64,000 bases of DNA, taken from positions 19,819,001 to 19,883,000 of the forward strand of contig JBBMNZ010000007.1 in NCBI GenBank assembly GCA_037954325.1, written 5' to 3'. The notes under the pieces are model-generated. The model ran no database searches, had not been told where the DNA came from, and saw nothing but the letters and a program-made list of their open reading frames with translations. Both the position numbers and the translations under genes were made by a program. This stretch comes from Fistularia commersonii. Taxonomy: Eukaryota; Chordata; Actinopteri; Syngnathiformes; Fistulariidae. Positions 1-13,900 of the stretch are shown here, piece by piece (within the stretch, counting starts at the first letter, position 1; each line of letters begins with the position of its first letter).

Positions 1-385
1 TATCCTCTGTGATTTTCCCCTAGATATCTCCCCAATACTGCAGTTCTTTGCCGACACAAGATAGCGTTTTGTTAATTTAAGTTTTGTTTTTGAGTTTGTG
101 TTGCTGTACAATGTGTGTAATATTTTGATGTTTATATCATTAACTACCTTGTGGTGTGAAAAACAATCACAGATTTTTTTTCAAAAACTATAATATTATA
201 TTTTAGCTATCAGTTTCTGATTTTGAGCCATTTGCCACTACTGATATTTCTGAATACAGTAATCAGAGTATGAAAGCAGCCCATATTTATTTCAGCACAG
301 ATTCACCTGTTGCACTCCCTCTTGTCACTACTGCTTAAATTAATCCTGTCAGACACGTTAACTCCTCACTGTTGAGAACAGGGAG
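1..385. other. AT-rich upstream flank, no gene seen
   Basis: This is AT-rich sequence upstream of the FAM107-type gene. I see no coding exon with splice sites and no recognisable repeat. It could be promoter-proximal sequence or the tail of a gene outside the window. Confidence 0.4.
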
Positions 386-672
386 TCAGGCAGCGACAGG
401 TGGCTTCCTCCTCCTCCTCCTTCTCCCCTGACGGTCTAACACTCTGTTTTCACTGTGACTGGCTGCTCCTTTGCCAGCAAGTCTCCGGCTCGGTGCTGTG
501 AGGCAGTGGGTTAACTGACCCAACCGGCCAGGCTGTCCGGCTGCCAGGCACCGGAGGAGGGAGGGTGAGGGGGGGGGGGGGGTTGGGTCCACTGGATACA
601 AGCCGAAGAGTGGGAGAAAAGAAGGGCAGAGAGTGGACTGTGTCCTACAGCAGAGATTCAGAAAGGTGAAGG
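386..672 (+). promoter_or_regulatory. fam107b: Putative promoter/5' UTR of the FAM107-family gene
   Basis: This GC-richer stretch sits immediately before the start codon at 673 and includes a CTC-rich tract near 405-428 and a G-run near 569-582. The start codon has A at -3 and G at +4, a strong Kozak context. The transcription start cannot be placed from sequence alone and no clear TATA box is visible. A long reverse-strand ORF here is probably a by-product of base composition. Confidence 0.45.
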
Positions 673-696
673 ATGGGTGCGTCATATGGAAAGAAG
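673..696 (+). CDS. fam107b: FAM107-like coding exon 1
   Basis: This exon encodes MGASYGKK and ends at a GTCAGT donor, phase 0. The start was chosen for its strong Kozak context and because it joins in frame to exon 2. It is the least certain exon, since only eight codons support it. Glycine 2, glycine 6 and lysines 7-8 fit an N-myristoylation motif. Confidence 0.6.
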
Positions 697-1992
697 GTCA
701 GTTACCTTTTTTTTTTTCTTCTGAACAAGAACAGAAGGCTTTTTCTCACATTGTTTTTTTTTTTTTTTTTTTGTACATAGAATATGATTTTTATTTATTT
801 TGTGAATGACAAAGAACATAGTTTAATTTTCTGTTTAAAAGTAAAAAAATGCTTCAATATGTAATGATGGGCAGTTCAAACTATTACAAAACCTTTTCAG
901 GGAGACCTTTGTGGAGGTCAAAGGTCAATATCTGTAACTGTCCTGCCAACGACAGTTGTCCTGTTACATCACAGTTCCTGTGTTAATGAGAGAAAAACAA
1001 TGGTATTTTGCAGCTCTGATGAAAGCAGCCAGACTGGCGGACTGAAGTAACTGTTCAAATGTTCTTAAAATCTCATTATGCATAATTAATAACTGATAAT
1101 AACTGATACACACTATGTGTGTGTGTGTGTGTGTGTGTGTGCCGGGGAAAAAGATATATACTGGAACTTGTGCATTGGTAAAATTTTAAGAATACAGTAA
1201 TGGGTATCAATGGCAGTGAAGAGTAAATATCAGTACATATCTGAAATATGTATATAATTGCAAAATGTCATTATTTTCCTGGAATTATATATCATTATGC
1301 ATAAGTGGGAAAGGGGGGATATTTGTATCTGCCTTCCTCTCAGATTGTACTTTATTACAAATACATGGATGTTTATTTATAGCTCTTATAGTCTTCAATG
1401 AACAAAAGCTCAAACATTACCACCCACTGAAACAGCATCGTTACACATCATTTGATTTTAATAGTATGTTTGCATGTTACTGTCCTTGGCTTCAAATGGT
1501 GTTTTCTAAACTTTAGCAGACTCCTGGTCACTAAATCTTAGGGCTAAAATTGACATTAGCTAATCAATAGCATGCTACAGTAGTTACGTGCGACACTTGG
1601 CTTCAGTTAATGATAGTTGCGCCTTAGTTGCTGCAGTGCTTGAACTTTAGCAGGGTTACACAACGGTAGGGTCTGCTAGGACAGTCAATTATCTCATATT
1701 GGCTGTGTGTCACATTGCTACTGCTCAAAAAACATACCCTGCAGCACCTACAACCTGCAGGGTAATCAAAAGGGAAAATCACTGGGATGTTATTCTTGAA
1801 ACAGTTTTGATATATATTTGAGCTAAGGGGTGCGGTGCACCTGTTGAGGTGGGGCATTTGTTGTATGTGGTGTATGCTGGTGTATGTCATTCTGGAGGGT
1901 GAATCATAGTGCTGTTGACATGCTCATGGCTAATGATGAGAATACTTTAGGTTTTCCTCTGTGCAGCAGGTGGAAATGGTGGCAGGTGGCTT

Positions 1993-2036
<44 letters not shown>

Positions 2037-5000
2037 TCTGTGTGTGTCTCTGTGTGTGTTATCAATTTGCTGACTTCCAAGGCTTTTATATCAGGAAATA
2101 GCTGATGAAATAGACAAACGAAAATACTGGCTGACACTTTAATAAGACTTTGTAAAAGACACAAAATACAACACTTCAAAAAAAAGATATAATAACTCAT
2201 AAAATCACATTTTGAATCCCTCCAGGACTGATTCATTGCTCAAATGTCAAAGAGTAAATCCAAGTTGTAGGAAATAAATGAAAAGTATTTTCAAATGATT
2301 TAAAAAGGAGGCCAATATAATGCTATCAAAAAGAAGTGTGCCAGTACTTAGGCTCCAATAAAAATTCTGAAAAATCCTGTGATGCTACATAACATGTCCA
2401 CATTACAGCAAGTTGTTGTGCTTGTCCAATGTAGATTCCGTTGTGAAAAATGTGCTCCGCTTTGAATCATCATCTTATTATGGTGGACTTTACATGTCCT
2501 CATCATCCAGGGAGTTGGGTTGTGTGGGGCATGGTGGGGTCTCCCAAGGCAACATGGTCTTTGGTGAAGACCTACACATGCTAGCCCTCTGTTTGGGAAA
2601 CTGGCTTTAGGAACATGGCATGTCACATCTCTGGTGGGGCCAGAGCCAGTGCCAGAGGTGGAGCGGCAACAGCCAGAAATAGCTGGACCCTCCTCCATGG
2701 CATTGGATCTGAAACCAAATACCCAGAACAATCCTGGGTGGATCGGCAGGTCTTTTTGATAGATTTATATTGACCTCCTTTTTAATCATTTGAAAATGTT
2801 TTGAATTTGTTTCTTGCAACTTGGATATAGTTTATAGCAGCTGAGCTTTTATTAAATCTGGTTGTTTTGTGTCCGTACTCTCATACTAAGACTCATTAAA
2901 GTGACAAACATGACGCTTTAAGATTTTAAAAAAGCTTTGAGGGTCAGTAAAATGATAACATGACATATGAAATATGTATACAATAAGAAATAAAATCTTT
3001 TTCCACCTGTTGTGGAGAGGAAAACTAAAATAGTCTCATAAGTTGACATGAGCAGGTCGACAGCAATGCAATTTACCCTCTATAGCATAAACAACAGCTG
3101 CCGCCCACAACGAAATTTGTCGGGGGATACTTAGAAACTGCTGGTTGAGTGCCATTGCGTTGGAGTTTCCCTCTCAGTGAGAGGGTCGCCTCTTTGGGAT
3201 AACATGGGTTGATCTCTAATGGTTGTTTGTGTTTATGCACCAAATACTTTTAGTATGCACCCTTCTTGAAGTCTTTGGGAGGTGAAGTAATAGATGGAGC
3301 ACCACCTGATGACTCCATTATCCTGCTTGGTGATTTAATTGCTCACACAGACAAAGACAGAGAAGCCTGGAAAGGGGTGATTGGAATGAATGGGCTTTCC
3401 GGTCTAAACTGTAATGGCACTTCTTTAATGTAAAAAGGTCAGTGATCGACTTGCTAAACATACCATCTGCTATGTCCCTTTATCTATATCTCTGGTAGAG
3501 GTTACCGGGGCAACCATCAGTGGCGCCAGGTGTGGATGAGATTCATCTAGAGTCAGCATCTCCAAATCAGAGTCCTTGGAACTGGCGGATTTTATCCCGC
3601 AGGTTGGAAGAGAAGTACTGCCCCATGTGTGTTAAAGTACCTTGGAGTCTTGTCCACTTGAGGATAGAATAAAGAACTGGGTGGATAGATCGATATGGCG
3701 TCCTCAGTAGTGCAAGCACTGATTTGTCGGCCTCTCGGGCACATGCCATTAGGAATGTTATGGCGTGTTCATCCAGAAAAAAGGCCCGACAATCATCCAA
3801 GAACCTCATCCCATCTGGCCAGGGAACCCCTTGCAAGAAGGGTAGTTCCAGGTATAGGGACATCTGGGCTGACCTCCTTAGTGCTCCTGCACATTTATAT
3901 ATCACTAATCACTGTATCTCTAAAAAAGAAGAAATTACTCAAATATTTTGAAGCCCTCAAGACCAAAAAAAGCTCTCACACTAGCAAATAGTTGCCACAT
4001 AGAACAAGAAACCTCGAGGTCTGCAAACGATTGCGTTTAATTCAATTATCGAAATATTTCCTCTGTGGTCATCAAGACCTTCGGTATCCTATCAGTAGTG
4101 TTATGCTAAGGATGCAGTATTTGCCTTGAGAATGTCGATAGAGAAGAACAGAGAAGGTCAGAGGGAGCTGCATTGTGCTTTTGTAGACATAGAAAGAGCA
4201 TATGACAAGGTGCCAAGAGAGGAACTCTTGTACTGTATGTGGAATTCAAGAGTGGTTACGGTGGTGTGAGGAGTTGTGAGGTGTCCCATGGATGTGACGG
4301 AAGGGTTCAAAGAGGGGGTGGTACCGCATCAGGGATCAGCTCTGAGCCCCTCCTATTTTGCAATCGTGATGCACAGGCTAACAGATTAAGCTAGGCAGGA
4401 GTCTCCATGGATTATGATGTTTGCAGATGAATTTGTGAGCTATACTGAGAGCAGGAAGCGCGAAAGGGAATATCTAGAGAGGTGGAGGTAGGCTCTGGAA
4501 ATGAGAGGAATGAAGGTTAGCTGCAGCAAGACGGCATATATGTGTGAATGAGAGGGACCCATGTGGAATGATGAGGCAAAGTGGAGTAGAGATAAAGAGG
4601 ATGGAGAGTTTTATGTACCTAGGGTCAACATTACAAAGGAATAGATGTATGGAAAAGAGGTGAAGAAAGCTTTTAAGCGAGTGGGATAATTTTCGAGTGT
4701 GATGTGTGATAAAATCAGCCAGAAAGGAAAGAAAAAGTGTGCACGAGAGCAGGGATGTTGCATGGTCTGGAGGCAGTGGGGTTGAGGAAAAGACAGGAGA
4801 CATAGCTGGAGGTAGCAGAGATGAAGATTTTGAGGCCAGATAGGGTGAGAGGGAGGCAGGTAGCGACAGCGGAAAAGAACAGCTGAAAGGACGAGGTGGA
4901 GGAATATGACTATTATGCTGAAAATGACCACCATTACAAACTAGAAGCTCCAATGCTAACACTCAACTCCAATATTCAGACATCGATCCAATCCCCAAAA

Positions 5001-7825
5001 AACTGCTCTTCCACGAATAAAAAGCCCCCGGGCTTGAGATTGTGTGCCTTTCGGAATTATAAGATATCGAGAAATGGGAAAAAAAAGCCAAAGGAGTAGG
5101 ATCGGTCCAATCAGATGACTGATGAAGTCATGTGTGAGTAACCTGATGACGTGTTACGTAACAGGAAGTTGACCATGTGACTCTTTACACAGTAAATAGG
5201 ACAGGTTTGTGTGTCGGTGGTTCTCAGATTTGAGGTAGCAGATTAAGGCAATCAGAGAAAATCCCTGCTGCTAAAAATACAGAGAGAAGAGGCTTCGAGA
5301 AAGTCACCACTTGATAATCAGCTCCAACAGTGTTTGAAGATGTAATAACATTGTACTTTAAACAGCAGCAGACCAAATACTATCTTTTATTTTTAGTTTA
5401 GGAATATGACATTGTTTCACAAAGTTTTTACAAATAGCTTTGATTTTGATTTTACTTTTCTTTTTTGTACATTTCATTACATTTAGATCAAATTACATTT
5501 TACTGCAACTGTGCAATGCGGTTAACTGACTTTAGATTTTTTTTTTTTCAGTTTTGCTTAAAGTCATAGGCTGGTGAGCGTAGCTGAATTGTAAAATTTA
5601 CCGTAATTTCTTTCTTGCTGATTTGTATACCTGGGGGTTGCCAAGCCAACTGGTTGTAATATCCCTTTTTGTCCAGTGGAGGTCAGACTGTTCACAGATC
5701 CATTTCTGTGACGCCATCCAGCTAAACCACCTCTTTGTTAAGCCTATTAATAGGCGTTATTGTGCTTTTTGTATTTCATTTTTCATGACTATATATAGAT
5801 GAAGCACAAAAACTCGTAAACATGTAGCTGGTCCCTATTGAGATAAAAAATGTAAAAGAAAACAAAGAAACGTACCTCTCAGTAGATCAGGTTCTTTTTA
5901 TTTTGTGTAGACATCATCCTGCTGAAAACAGCATTCATCGCACCTCCAGATCCTCCTCAAACCCCCTCTAGTGTGTGTGGGTGGATGGGTGGGTAGGGGG
6001 GTAGTCAGGGAGACACTGAAGGCCTTGTTACCATGTTGAAGCCTGATGAAGCTTCTCCTAGCAACCAAAACAAAGTCCATTCAGTCTTAGAAGATGATGT
6101 CCGACCGCCCAGCAGCCGGACGGAGCCAGAGGGGACAGGGGGCTGGTTAGGGGTTTGTTAGACATACTGATAATCATTGAAGAGGAAAGCGTAACCCTCG
6201 AAAAGGAATTCTGGTTAAATTTCAATATTTAACATGTGTTTTTTGGGACTCAAATATCTTGTCAGGTGGAACAGGGTCTGCCAGAAGGTCCTTGAGGAGT
6301 ATCTACAGTGGGTTCCTGTAAATAAAAATAAACGTTATGAATATGGTAAAAATGCGGTGATAGCATTTAATATTTGATGGTAATTTTTTAACCTGATGTT
6401 TTCAATTTTTGTCATTTCATATTTTTTTCTCATGTCTTTTCATTCTCAAGTCATTGAATGTTTATCTCTGAGAAAAAGAAATGCATAATTTTTGAGTGTG
6501 AGTGTGTGCGTGTGCGTGTGCGTGCGCGTGCGCGTGCGTGGATGGGTAGGAGGGGGTTTATTGGTAATTAAGATTTCCTGATAGTTTTTGTGTCTCTCGT
6601 AGAAAGCGTACAACATCGACCAGAAGCGCCAGCCGCAGAATCAGCAGAGTGTTAAAAATGGAAAGCATCCAATTCGAGGTGAGTTTGATGTTCTCTCGTT
6701 ACAGAGAAACAGCAATGTTTGCAGGTGTAATGGAGTGAACGCTTTGCAGCTAAAAGGCTCCTCTGATTACAGGAGACAATGCATGATGCCTTCAGAAACA
6801 CAGTAGGTTTAACCTCTGACATTTAGCGATTTATAGTCATGTGCTTTCTGCATGTTACTTTAGCTTGGATTGAACATTAGGAAACCTAAGGATCTTGCTG
6901 GTTGCTCACAAATGTATGCTTTTGGAACTGCTCCGTCAGGAAGCATATTTCAAGATTTTATAGTTACTTTAACATCCTTTATTTGGATTCTTGTAAGTTT
7001 CAAGTAACCCAGTAGCTCCTTCCCGCACCAGTTTTGAGTAAAACCAACTATATCTCAGTTCAAATGGAATACCTAAGTGTGGAGGATTCTCAAATCTCAA
7101 AGACTGCACCCCAAAAGTACTTTCAACATAAACAGATATCATGATTTCAGTCTTATTTTACATTAGCATTGGTTGAGACGCAGGCACCCAGAATGTGACA
7201 AGCAAGCAGCTGTTCAGTGACATCTGAAATTCACAAATCCCTTTTACATGTCAAACATATGTTTTTTCCTTCCTATTTCACATACATCAGTATGCTGATT
7301 AAATCAGCTTTTTAATTTACCAAATATCTTATTGTCAAGATTTTCACCAAATCACGATATCATCTGAGATATTGCTGAAACACCATATATAAGTCAATGA
7401 GCTGATTTCAGTCAGGATTTGGATCCCGTACATTTTGGTGTTGATCATATACTCTGTCAGCCATGCTTTCAGTGCTAACACGGCATTTCGTTTAAAGAGA
7501 ATTATTTTATTCTGGTGTTTCAGTCTTGATTTCATCTAGTAGTCTGGGGTTTTGATCAGGTCCTTTGTTCCCTCATGTATAGAGTTATTTAACTCACTAT
7601 CCGCCAAAATAGTCTGGTATTCCTTTCTTGGACTCTCTTGTCTGCAGCAAGTTTTACTCCCTAGGTTTTTATGTTTTCTTAATATTCAGTGTACTCTCGG
7701 ATTTTTATGACTGCTTGTTTCTAAATACTCTTTCAGCATGCAGGGATCAAACTGTCACTTTGAATTATATTATGTTTTGTTTGAAAGTAGCTTCATATTG
7801 CAGTTTAAGGGGTTGATTGATTGAC

Positions 7826-7919
<94 letters not shown>

Positions 7920-10900
7920 CTTACAGATTAGCTGATTGACTGATCAATTGAAAAGGTCTTAAACATAGAAATACTTGTTCATGTTTGGACAACGTGTCAG
8001 TTTAATAAAGTCGAACTGATGGACTCAGACTGGATCTGAAGAAGTGTGGGAAGCAGGGGGTTGGACAGAGGCAGCAATGTTGCTTCACAAAAGGAGGTGG
8101 AGGAGGAGGAGGAAGAAGAGGGGGAGGCAGGGAGGCACTTGAGGATCATGTGACGGGTGTTGTACACTCAGCATGGTTCAGTCCGATGGAGTGAGGCTGA
8201 GACACATGAGGAGTGTCAGGACATGGATCGGACGACAAGCAGGAACCCTCAGTGGCCAGAGACAAACACAGGGGGTCTGGTGAAGTCGGGTAAGGGACTG
8301 ACAATCCTCCTGGATTCCTCCTAATGCATTTTTCAAATCTGGTCTTCTGCTTGGAAACAATTGGGAAAATGAACTTTCTGTATGTCAAACTGAGTGAAAC
8401 CTGCCACTGATTGATTCACATAGAAATAAACATCTATCCCTCTGAAACTTTCAATTCAGGAAAACAAGACATGGAAAAAAAATCCAATTTTTTCACACTT
8501 ATTTTCCCAATATTGCCTCAGCCTTTATCATATAACTAGATGGATAGATTTATGATTTTTTTATGGTTACGGTGGATGTAAGTCTATGGTTAGTTTTTAG
8601 ATCATTTGATGATTTCAGTCATTTTTGATAATTTCTTGTAGAATTGTCATTAATTGCTTGAAGTTTCCTGTTACGATTAAATTTTTTTTAATTAATTTTT
8701 TTCCCATCTCACGTGTCTCGTAGTACATTTAAATTCAAAGGGTGGAAATGGAGATTACGTCTGTGTCATGCCTTCCTATACAGTAGATTAGCAAATTTAG
8801 GGTAACAGAGATTTCGGAGGCTCTGATTGTTCAGGTGTCAATGCAGATAAGGTGAGGTTGTGAACAACAAATGGTTTTAATGCAAGGAATTTTACTCTGA
8901 AAATATTTTTCCCTTGTGTTGATTCCCATTTTGTCGCATGACAATATTGCTTTACAGTAGGCATTTAACAACAGAGATGATTGCTTATGCGGCTAACGGT
9001 GCTTTCTTTGCCCAGGCCATGGTAATCAATACCAATATTTAATGATTTTATTTCTTGGTTTCTCCATATGTAATGTCTTTGGGTACTTTTAAAAGCTAGA
9101 CTATTCTGAATCCACATGTTTGTCTTTTCTGTTATGTAACATAGTCTTCCAAGACAGACTTGTTCATAAACAGTAAAGTCAGTCATATCATAAATTTCAG
9201 TGGTTTCACCCATATTGTTCTTTCATGGGGATCAATCGATACCAAATGGTACATGAAGGTTTTGCTTCGGTCCATTGGTTTTAGCAGGAGATGATGACTT
9301 TCCTTCTCATAAATAATTCAAGTTTTTAAGCATGCGGCACGAGGCCGAGGTAAGCAGAGCAACAAATCAGCTGTTGGCAAAGAATTGAGGTTCGATTCTC
9401 GTTCGGGGCTCTTGATGGTGTTCAGATTTAAAAAATGAAGTTAAGAAATCTCTGAAATTTTTGACTTTGTTACTTTTTTTCTTACTCTTGACCACTAATT
9501 TTGAATGGATTAACCTTTGTTGGTTCCATTAATATCTTGCATTTTAAGTTTGGAAGACTTCGTCCTGAGTTTGTCCCATGTTTCCTTTGTTTGTGCAGTC
9601 TTGTGGTCCAGTGTTGCAATTATAGTTTGATCCAATAATATTTTACAGTGTTATTGGTGATTTAATCTGACGAGGAATAGTATTTTCATCTTGGTTTCAA
9701 TCCTAGAATTTTTCCTTTGTTCGTCACTAATTCCTGTATAAATTTAACATTCTTACACCATGTTTCATCTAATATTATCTTGAATAATCTTTAGTTTTTT
9801 TTGTATTGAACTGATGCTGGAGTTTAAGACCAGATTTCATCTACAGTTAATGATTTCCCCTGATTTGCTCCATATGCTTTTTACATTCTGGTTTCCCACT
9901 GTCAATTCGATGAAATCATGCCTGTTATTTTAGTCCTCTTTCTGTTTATTGAGATCAATCGTTGAGACCAGATTTAATTGTTGTCAAATCTTATCATGGA
10001 AACTCAATTTAGGATGAGAGGTGAAATGTCTTCAAGGAGAGAAAAATAGTCAAGTTGCCAAGATAAGATTTGACTCGCTCATATGTGACCGGGATCACTG
10101 AAAACCTGCACAGACACCATCTTTAACTGGATGCTGTTTAGTGATTTTGTCTTTTATTGTCCAGCAATTTCTGATCTTTGCACCTGTTTTTTTAAGAAAA
10201 TCTTTTTTTTGTGACTGTCCTGACACAATGGTCTGACAGTCAGGTAGTAAATATATCTGATGATATATATATAAGTTCTGTTTGTGCTGAACTGGTTGCA
10301 AAACGCCTTGCTTCTGTAGAAACAGGTCAATTTCTGCACAGACTGACCCTCAGATCCTTTTTGTCTTTTGCAACATGTCAGTATGGTGTGTTTATCTAAG
10401 GAGAGGCATCACCATGCTGTGTTTGAACTGTGATTGTGTGCGTTTGTGTTCATACAGACATGCCAACAGAATCATTTTGTAATAGATTATTATTATAGGA
10501 AAGTCATAAAGTCGTTAATATTTTTCTTGGACTTAAATCAGGTTCTGTTGGATCTGGAACCTCCAGCAGTTCTTTCAAGTTGTGATGGGCAAAGGACGTT
10601 ATCGTTTAACATTTCGTGTTCCTTCCTTCCCATGTAGCAAGTCAGACCGTCTTCTCCTACAGAATAAACTCAGAGTCTTTGGCTTCGTGTTTGAACAGGA
10701 TCATCAGAGGTCAATAAACTGCACAGGGTCTTGGTTTGCACGTTTGGCCCTGCCCCCTTTCCTGATCGATGGCAGGCAGACCACATGATCTCAAAGTCCA
10801 CCCTGCAACTTGCAACCGGCTCATCAGTTCTCAGCTGTTTGTGTGAGGATCAGGTGGATTAACAGTAGGTGGTGCTAATTCTCAAGGTCTTTATTGACAT

Positions 10901-13900
10901 TGAAAGCCTATGACACAATCAGATCTCAAGGTTTTCATTCAAATGTAAATGTATTGAATTCAAACTGTTTTGTTGTTAGCATTATTGATTGTTTTACAGT
11001 CAGTTTTAGTTTCTGATGCTGGTCTGTCTGCATCATTTTCATTTCATGACAAGCGTGATACAAAATCTATGTTTGACTGTCATGTATGACCTCTCCACCC
11101 CCACAAACTTGTTCCCTGATATGTTCATATATGTCATGTGACTTCAGAAGGACTTCATTACACTTTACTTTTCGGCCTTTTTTTGCTTCCAACAAATTTT
11201 AACATGAGTCCTGGGCCACCCTTGTTTTTGTTTTTTAGTTAAGTCCAACTTATTAAGAGACTTATAAGGACACCTAGTTGTTTTTTTTTTTTATGGTAAC
11301 CTCCAGTGTTCTGCTCTCATAATGGGTTTGCTGACCAGATTTCAAGTCTGATCTTTTGATCCTCTTCTCTTCTCTTCTCTTCTTTTGGTCCTCTTCTGTT
11401 TTCAATTGAATTTTGTGTCAATGCAGCCAATTAAGTCTTGACAAATAAATAAATCATAAACATACTGCTGTAACCAGATGTAAACAGTGCAGGTAAATGC
11501 AAACAGGGCAGTGAAGCAATGTAAAGGGTATCAGAAATGTAACAGTATTAGCAAGATTTGCAAGTTAAAGTGGAGTGCAGCTTTGAACGTGCATCTCACA
11601 AAATGCAGGTGGAGATTGCAGACAGTTTGAAGAGACAGTTAAGTAACACAAATAGTTGAGTGCACTACTAGCTGTACCGATTTTAAGTGCAGAATTATCC
11701 TGAAGTATAACATGGTTATTGACTCCTGTCAGTTGTTCAGGAGTGTGATGGCAGTTGGGTAGGATGAGTTATTTAGTTATGTCATTCTACATTTCACACC
11801 CCTGTTCCTCAGGCCAGAGGGAAGGAGTGTGAACATTCCATGTTGGGGGTGGGCATGGTCCTCGGTGATGGAGGCAGCTCTATTGTGGCCTCTGCGGTGG
11901 TAAATGCTTTGCAAAGAAAGCAGTGGGGTGTTTATGATCTTCTCTGCAGCCTTTACCACTTGCTGCATGCATTTAGTGTTCTGAGCAGTGTTGTTGCCGT
12001 TCCATAAGGTGATGCAAATGGTTACAATGCTTCAGCAATGCAGCTGTAGGTGTTGCTGAGGATCTTAGGTAACATTCCAAACCTCTTCAGCCTCCTCAGA
12101 AAGTATAGCCACGGTTGAGCCCTCTTAACCGTCTGTGTGGCGTTGAGGGACCAGGTCAGATCCTCACTGATGTGAACATCCAGGTATATAAATCACTCAA
12201 CCTCGAGACCTCAGGTGACCAGTTGCTGATGAGGTCTCCTCTCCTTCCTCACTCAGAAAATTTTCAGCTAAAATTATTATTCCAAATTAGGAAATTATTT
12301 GATTTCTTCAAAGAATTTCATGATTTTATGCTTTAAAAATTGGAAATCCTCCAATGTCATACCACAGCCTATTTATTAGGCTTTTACTGTAAACAGGCTT
12401 GTGAAGTATTTATAGTATTTGTCAGAAAAAAAAAATATCCGGAAACAAGTATGGTCGGAGCTCTGAAACCAGCCTCTTACTCTGGGCTGCCGATGGCTCA
12501 TTGAATATTTTTGAAATATGAAGCAGGAGATGACGTATCCGGTTGCAACCTGGGGACGAGGTCATTGTCTGGATGAAACTGTGTCCGCGCCTCCCAGAAT
12601 ATCTGACAACCAGGATCAAATTCTCATTGATCCTCAGTTTCGGACAAGACGCAACAGAAGGAAACTCTGGGAAACTAAAGAGGATCCAGAGAAAAGCTTG
12701 AGAAATTGAAAAAAATGGAATCATGCTGATTCACACAGACGAATCAATTGGCTTCAGGTTGCAGAGCAAGCAGGGTGGTGTCAAAATTGAAGCATGGCAG
12801 TAGACTAACGTGGAAGGGTGGGGGCCGATATTTAACTTGGTGAATAACACTGAATTATTGAAAATAATACCTTCATAACAGAATGGTCACATGCATTTCA
12901 GTGTTTCAGTGGTAACATCTTCATTCATTCTTGTCTTTCCCGCTCATATTCAGTTGAAAACTTCAGACTATATTTTGCTCGCCATTTAAAAAAAAAGTGA
13001 AAACTTTAAGCAAGATTTTGAGGCTTTATCTTTCTTTTCTTAATGGTCATTATGTAATAGGTTGTAATTTTTGCAGATTTTACAAGTCAATGTATTTTTT
13101 TTTTTAATAATTAGAAGAAAAAACACAATATTCACAAATTTGTTCAAAAAAGGGATTTGCAAATGAGCAAAATTATGTACTGCTCAAAAAAATAAAGGGA
13201 ACACTTGAACAACACAATGTAACTCCAAGTCAATCACAGTTCTGTGAAATCATAGTGTCCACTCAGGAAGCAACACAGATTCATTTTGACTTGTTTTAAG
13301 GACATTACATCAAAGTTGGATCAGCCTGGAGTTTGTTTTTACACTTTAATTTTGAGTGTGATTCCTAATCAGACCTCCATGGATTGATACAATTGATTTC
13401 CATGGATCATTTTTGTGTGATTTTGTTGTCAGCACATTCAACTGTGTAAAGAGCAAAGTATTTCATAAGAATATTTCATTCATTTAGATCAAGGATGTGT
13501 TTTTTAAGTGTTCCCTTTATTTTTTTGAGCAGTGTATATTACTTGAGAATTGTCAAAAACAATTAATGTAAAATCATATCAAAAATGTTTGTTGATTCTT
13601 ATTAGCTTTTATTGTCCTGTTGTACCACCCAAACTCAACGTCTTGTCTGATCGCCCGTCCTGCAGCTTCAGCATACGCCGACCTGCAGCAGCACCAGCTT
13701 GATGGCGTTCACAAGAAGACATCGCCAGTCTGCAGCTTCGTCCCGCCACCCGACTACCTCGAGGGGGACGAGGACGAGGACCTCATCAAACCCAGGAAAT
13801 TAGTGAATCCCGTCAAAGCCTCCAAGAGCCATCAGGAGCTTCACAGGGAGCTTCTGAGCAGCTGCAAACGGTAACAGGGGGTTTTCTTTCTGCTTTAAAA

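Larger units (their letters stand above)
697..6602 (+). other. fam107b: Intron 1 of the FAM107-like gene
   Basis: The intron contains TG repeats at about 1115-1141 and 1995-2060, two decayed Rex3-like LINE pieces and an RTE-like piece (listed separately), and otherwise AT-rich unique sequence. A GTGC-rich tract at about 6495-6540 lies close to the exon 2 acceptor. I see no other exon. Confidence 0.65.
6679..13665 (+). other. fam107b: Intron 2 of the FAM107-like gene
   Basis: This is a 7-kb AT-rich intron. It contains a TTGA microsatellite (7812-7915), a GGA-rich tract near 8090-8130, a tRNA-like repeat scrap, a CR1/L2-type LINE relic and a Tc1-type deletion derivative, each listed separately. 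The parts 6679-7811, 7916-9335 and 9411-11440 show no exon or repeat I can name. Confidence 0.6.

Noticed and set aside
3567..3905. 112-residue reverse ORF
   Set aside because: It is antisense to a decayed Rex3-like LINE whose similarity is on the plus strand.
9336..9412. A functional tRNA gene
   Set aside because: There is a B-box-like stretch but no cloverleaf or A box; it is better explained as an interspersed-repeat scrap.
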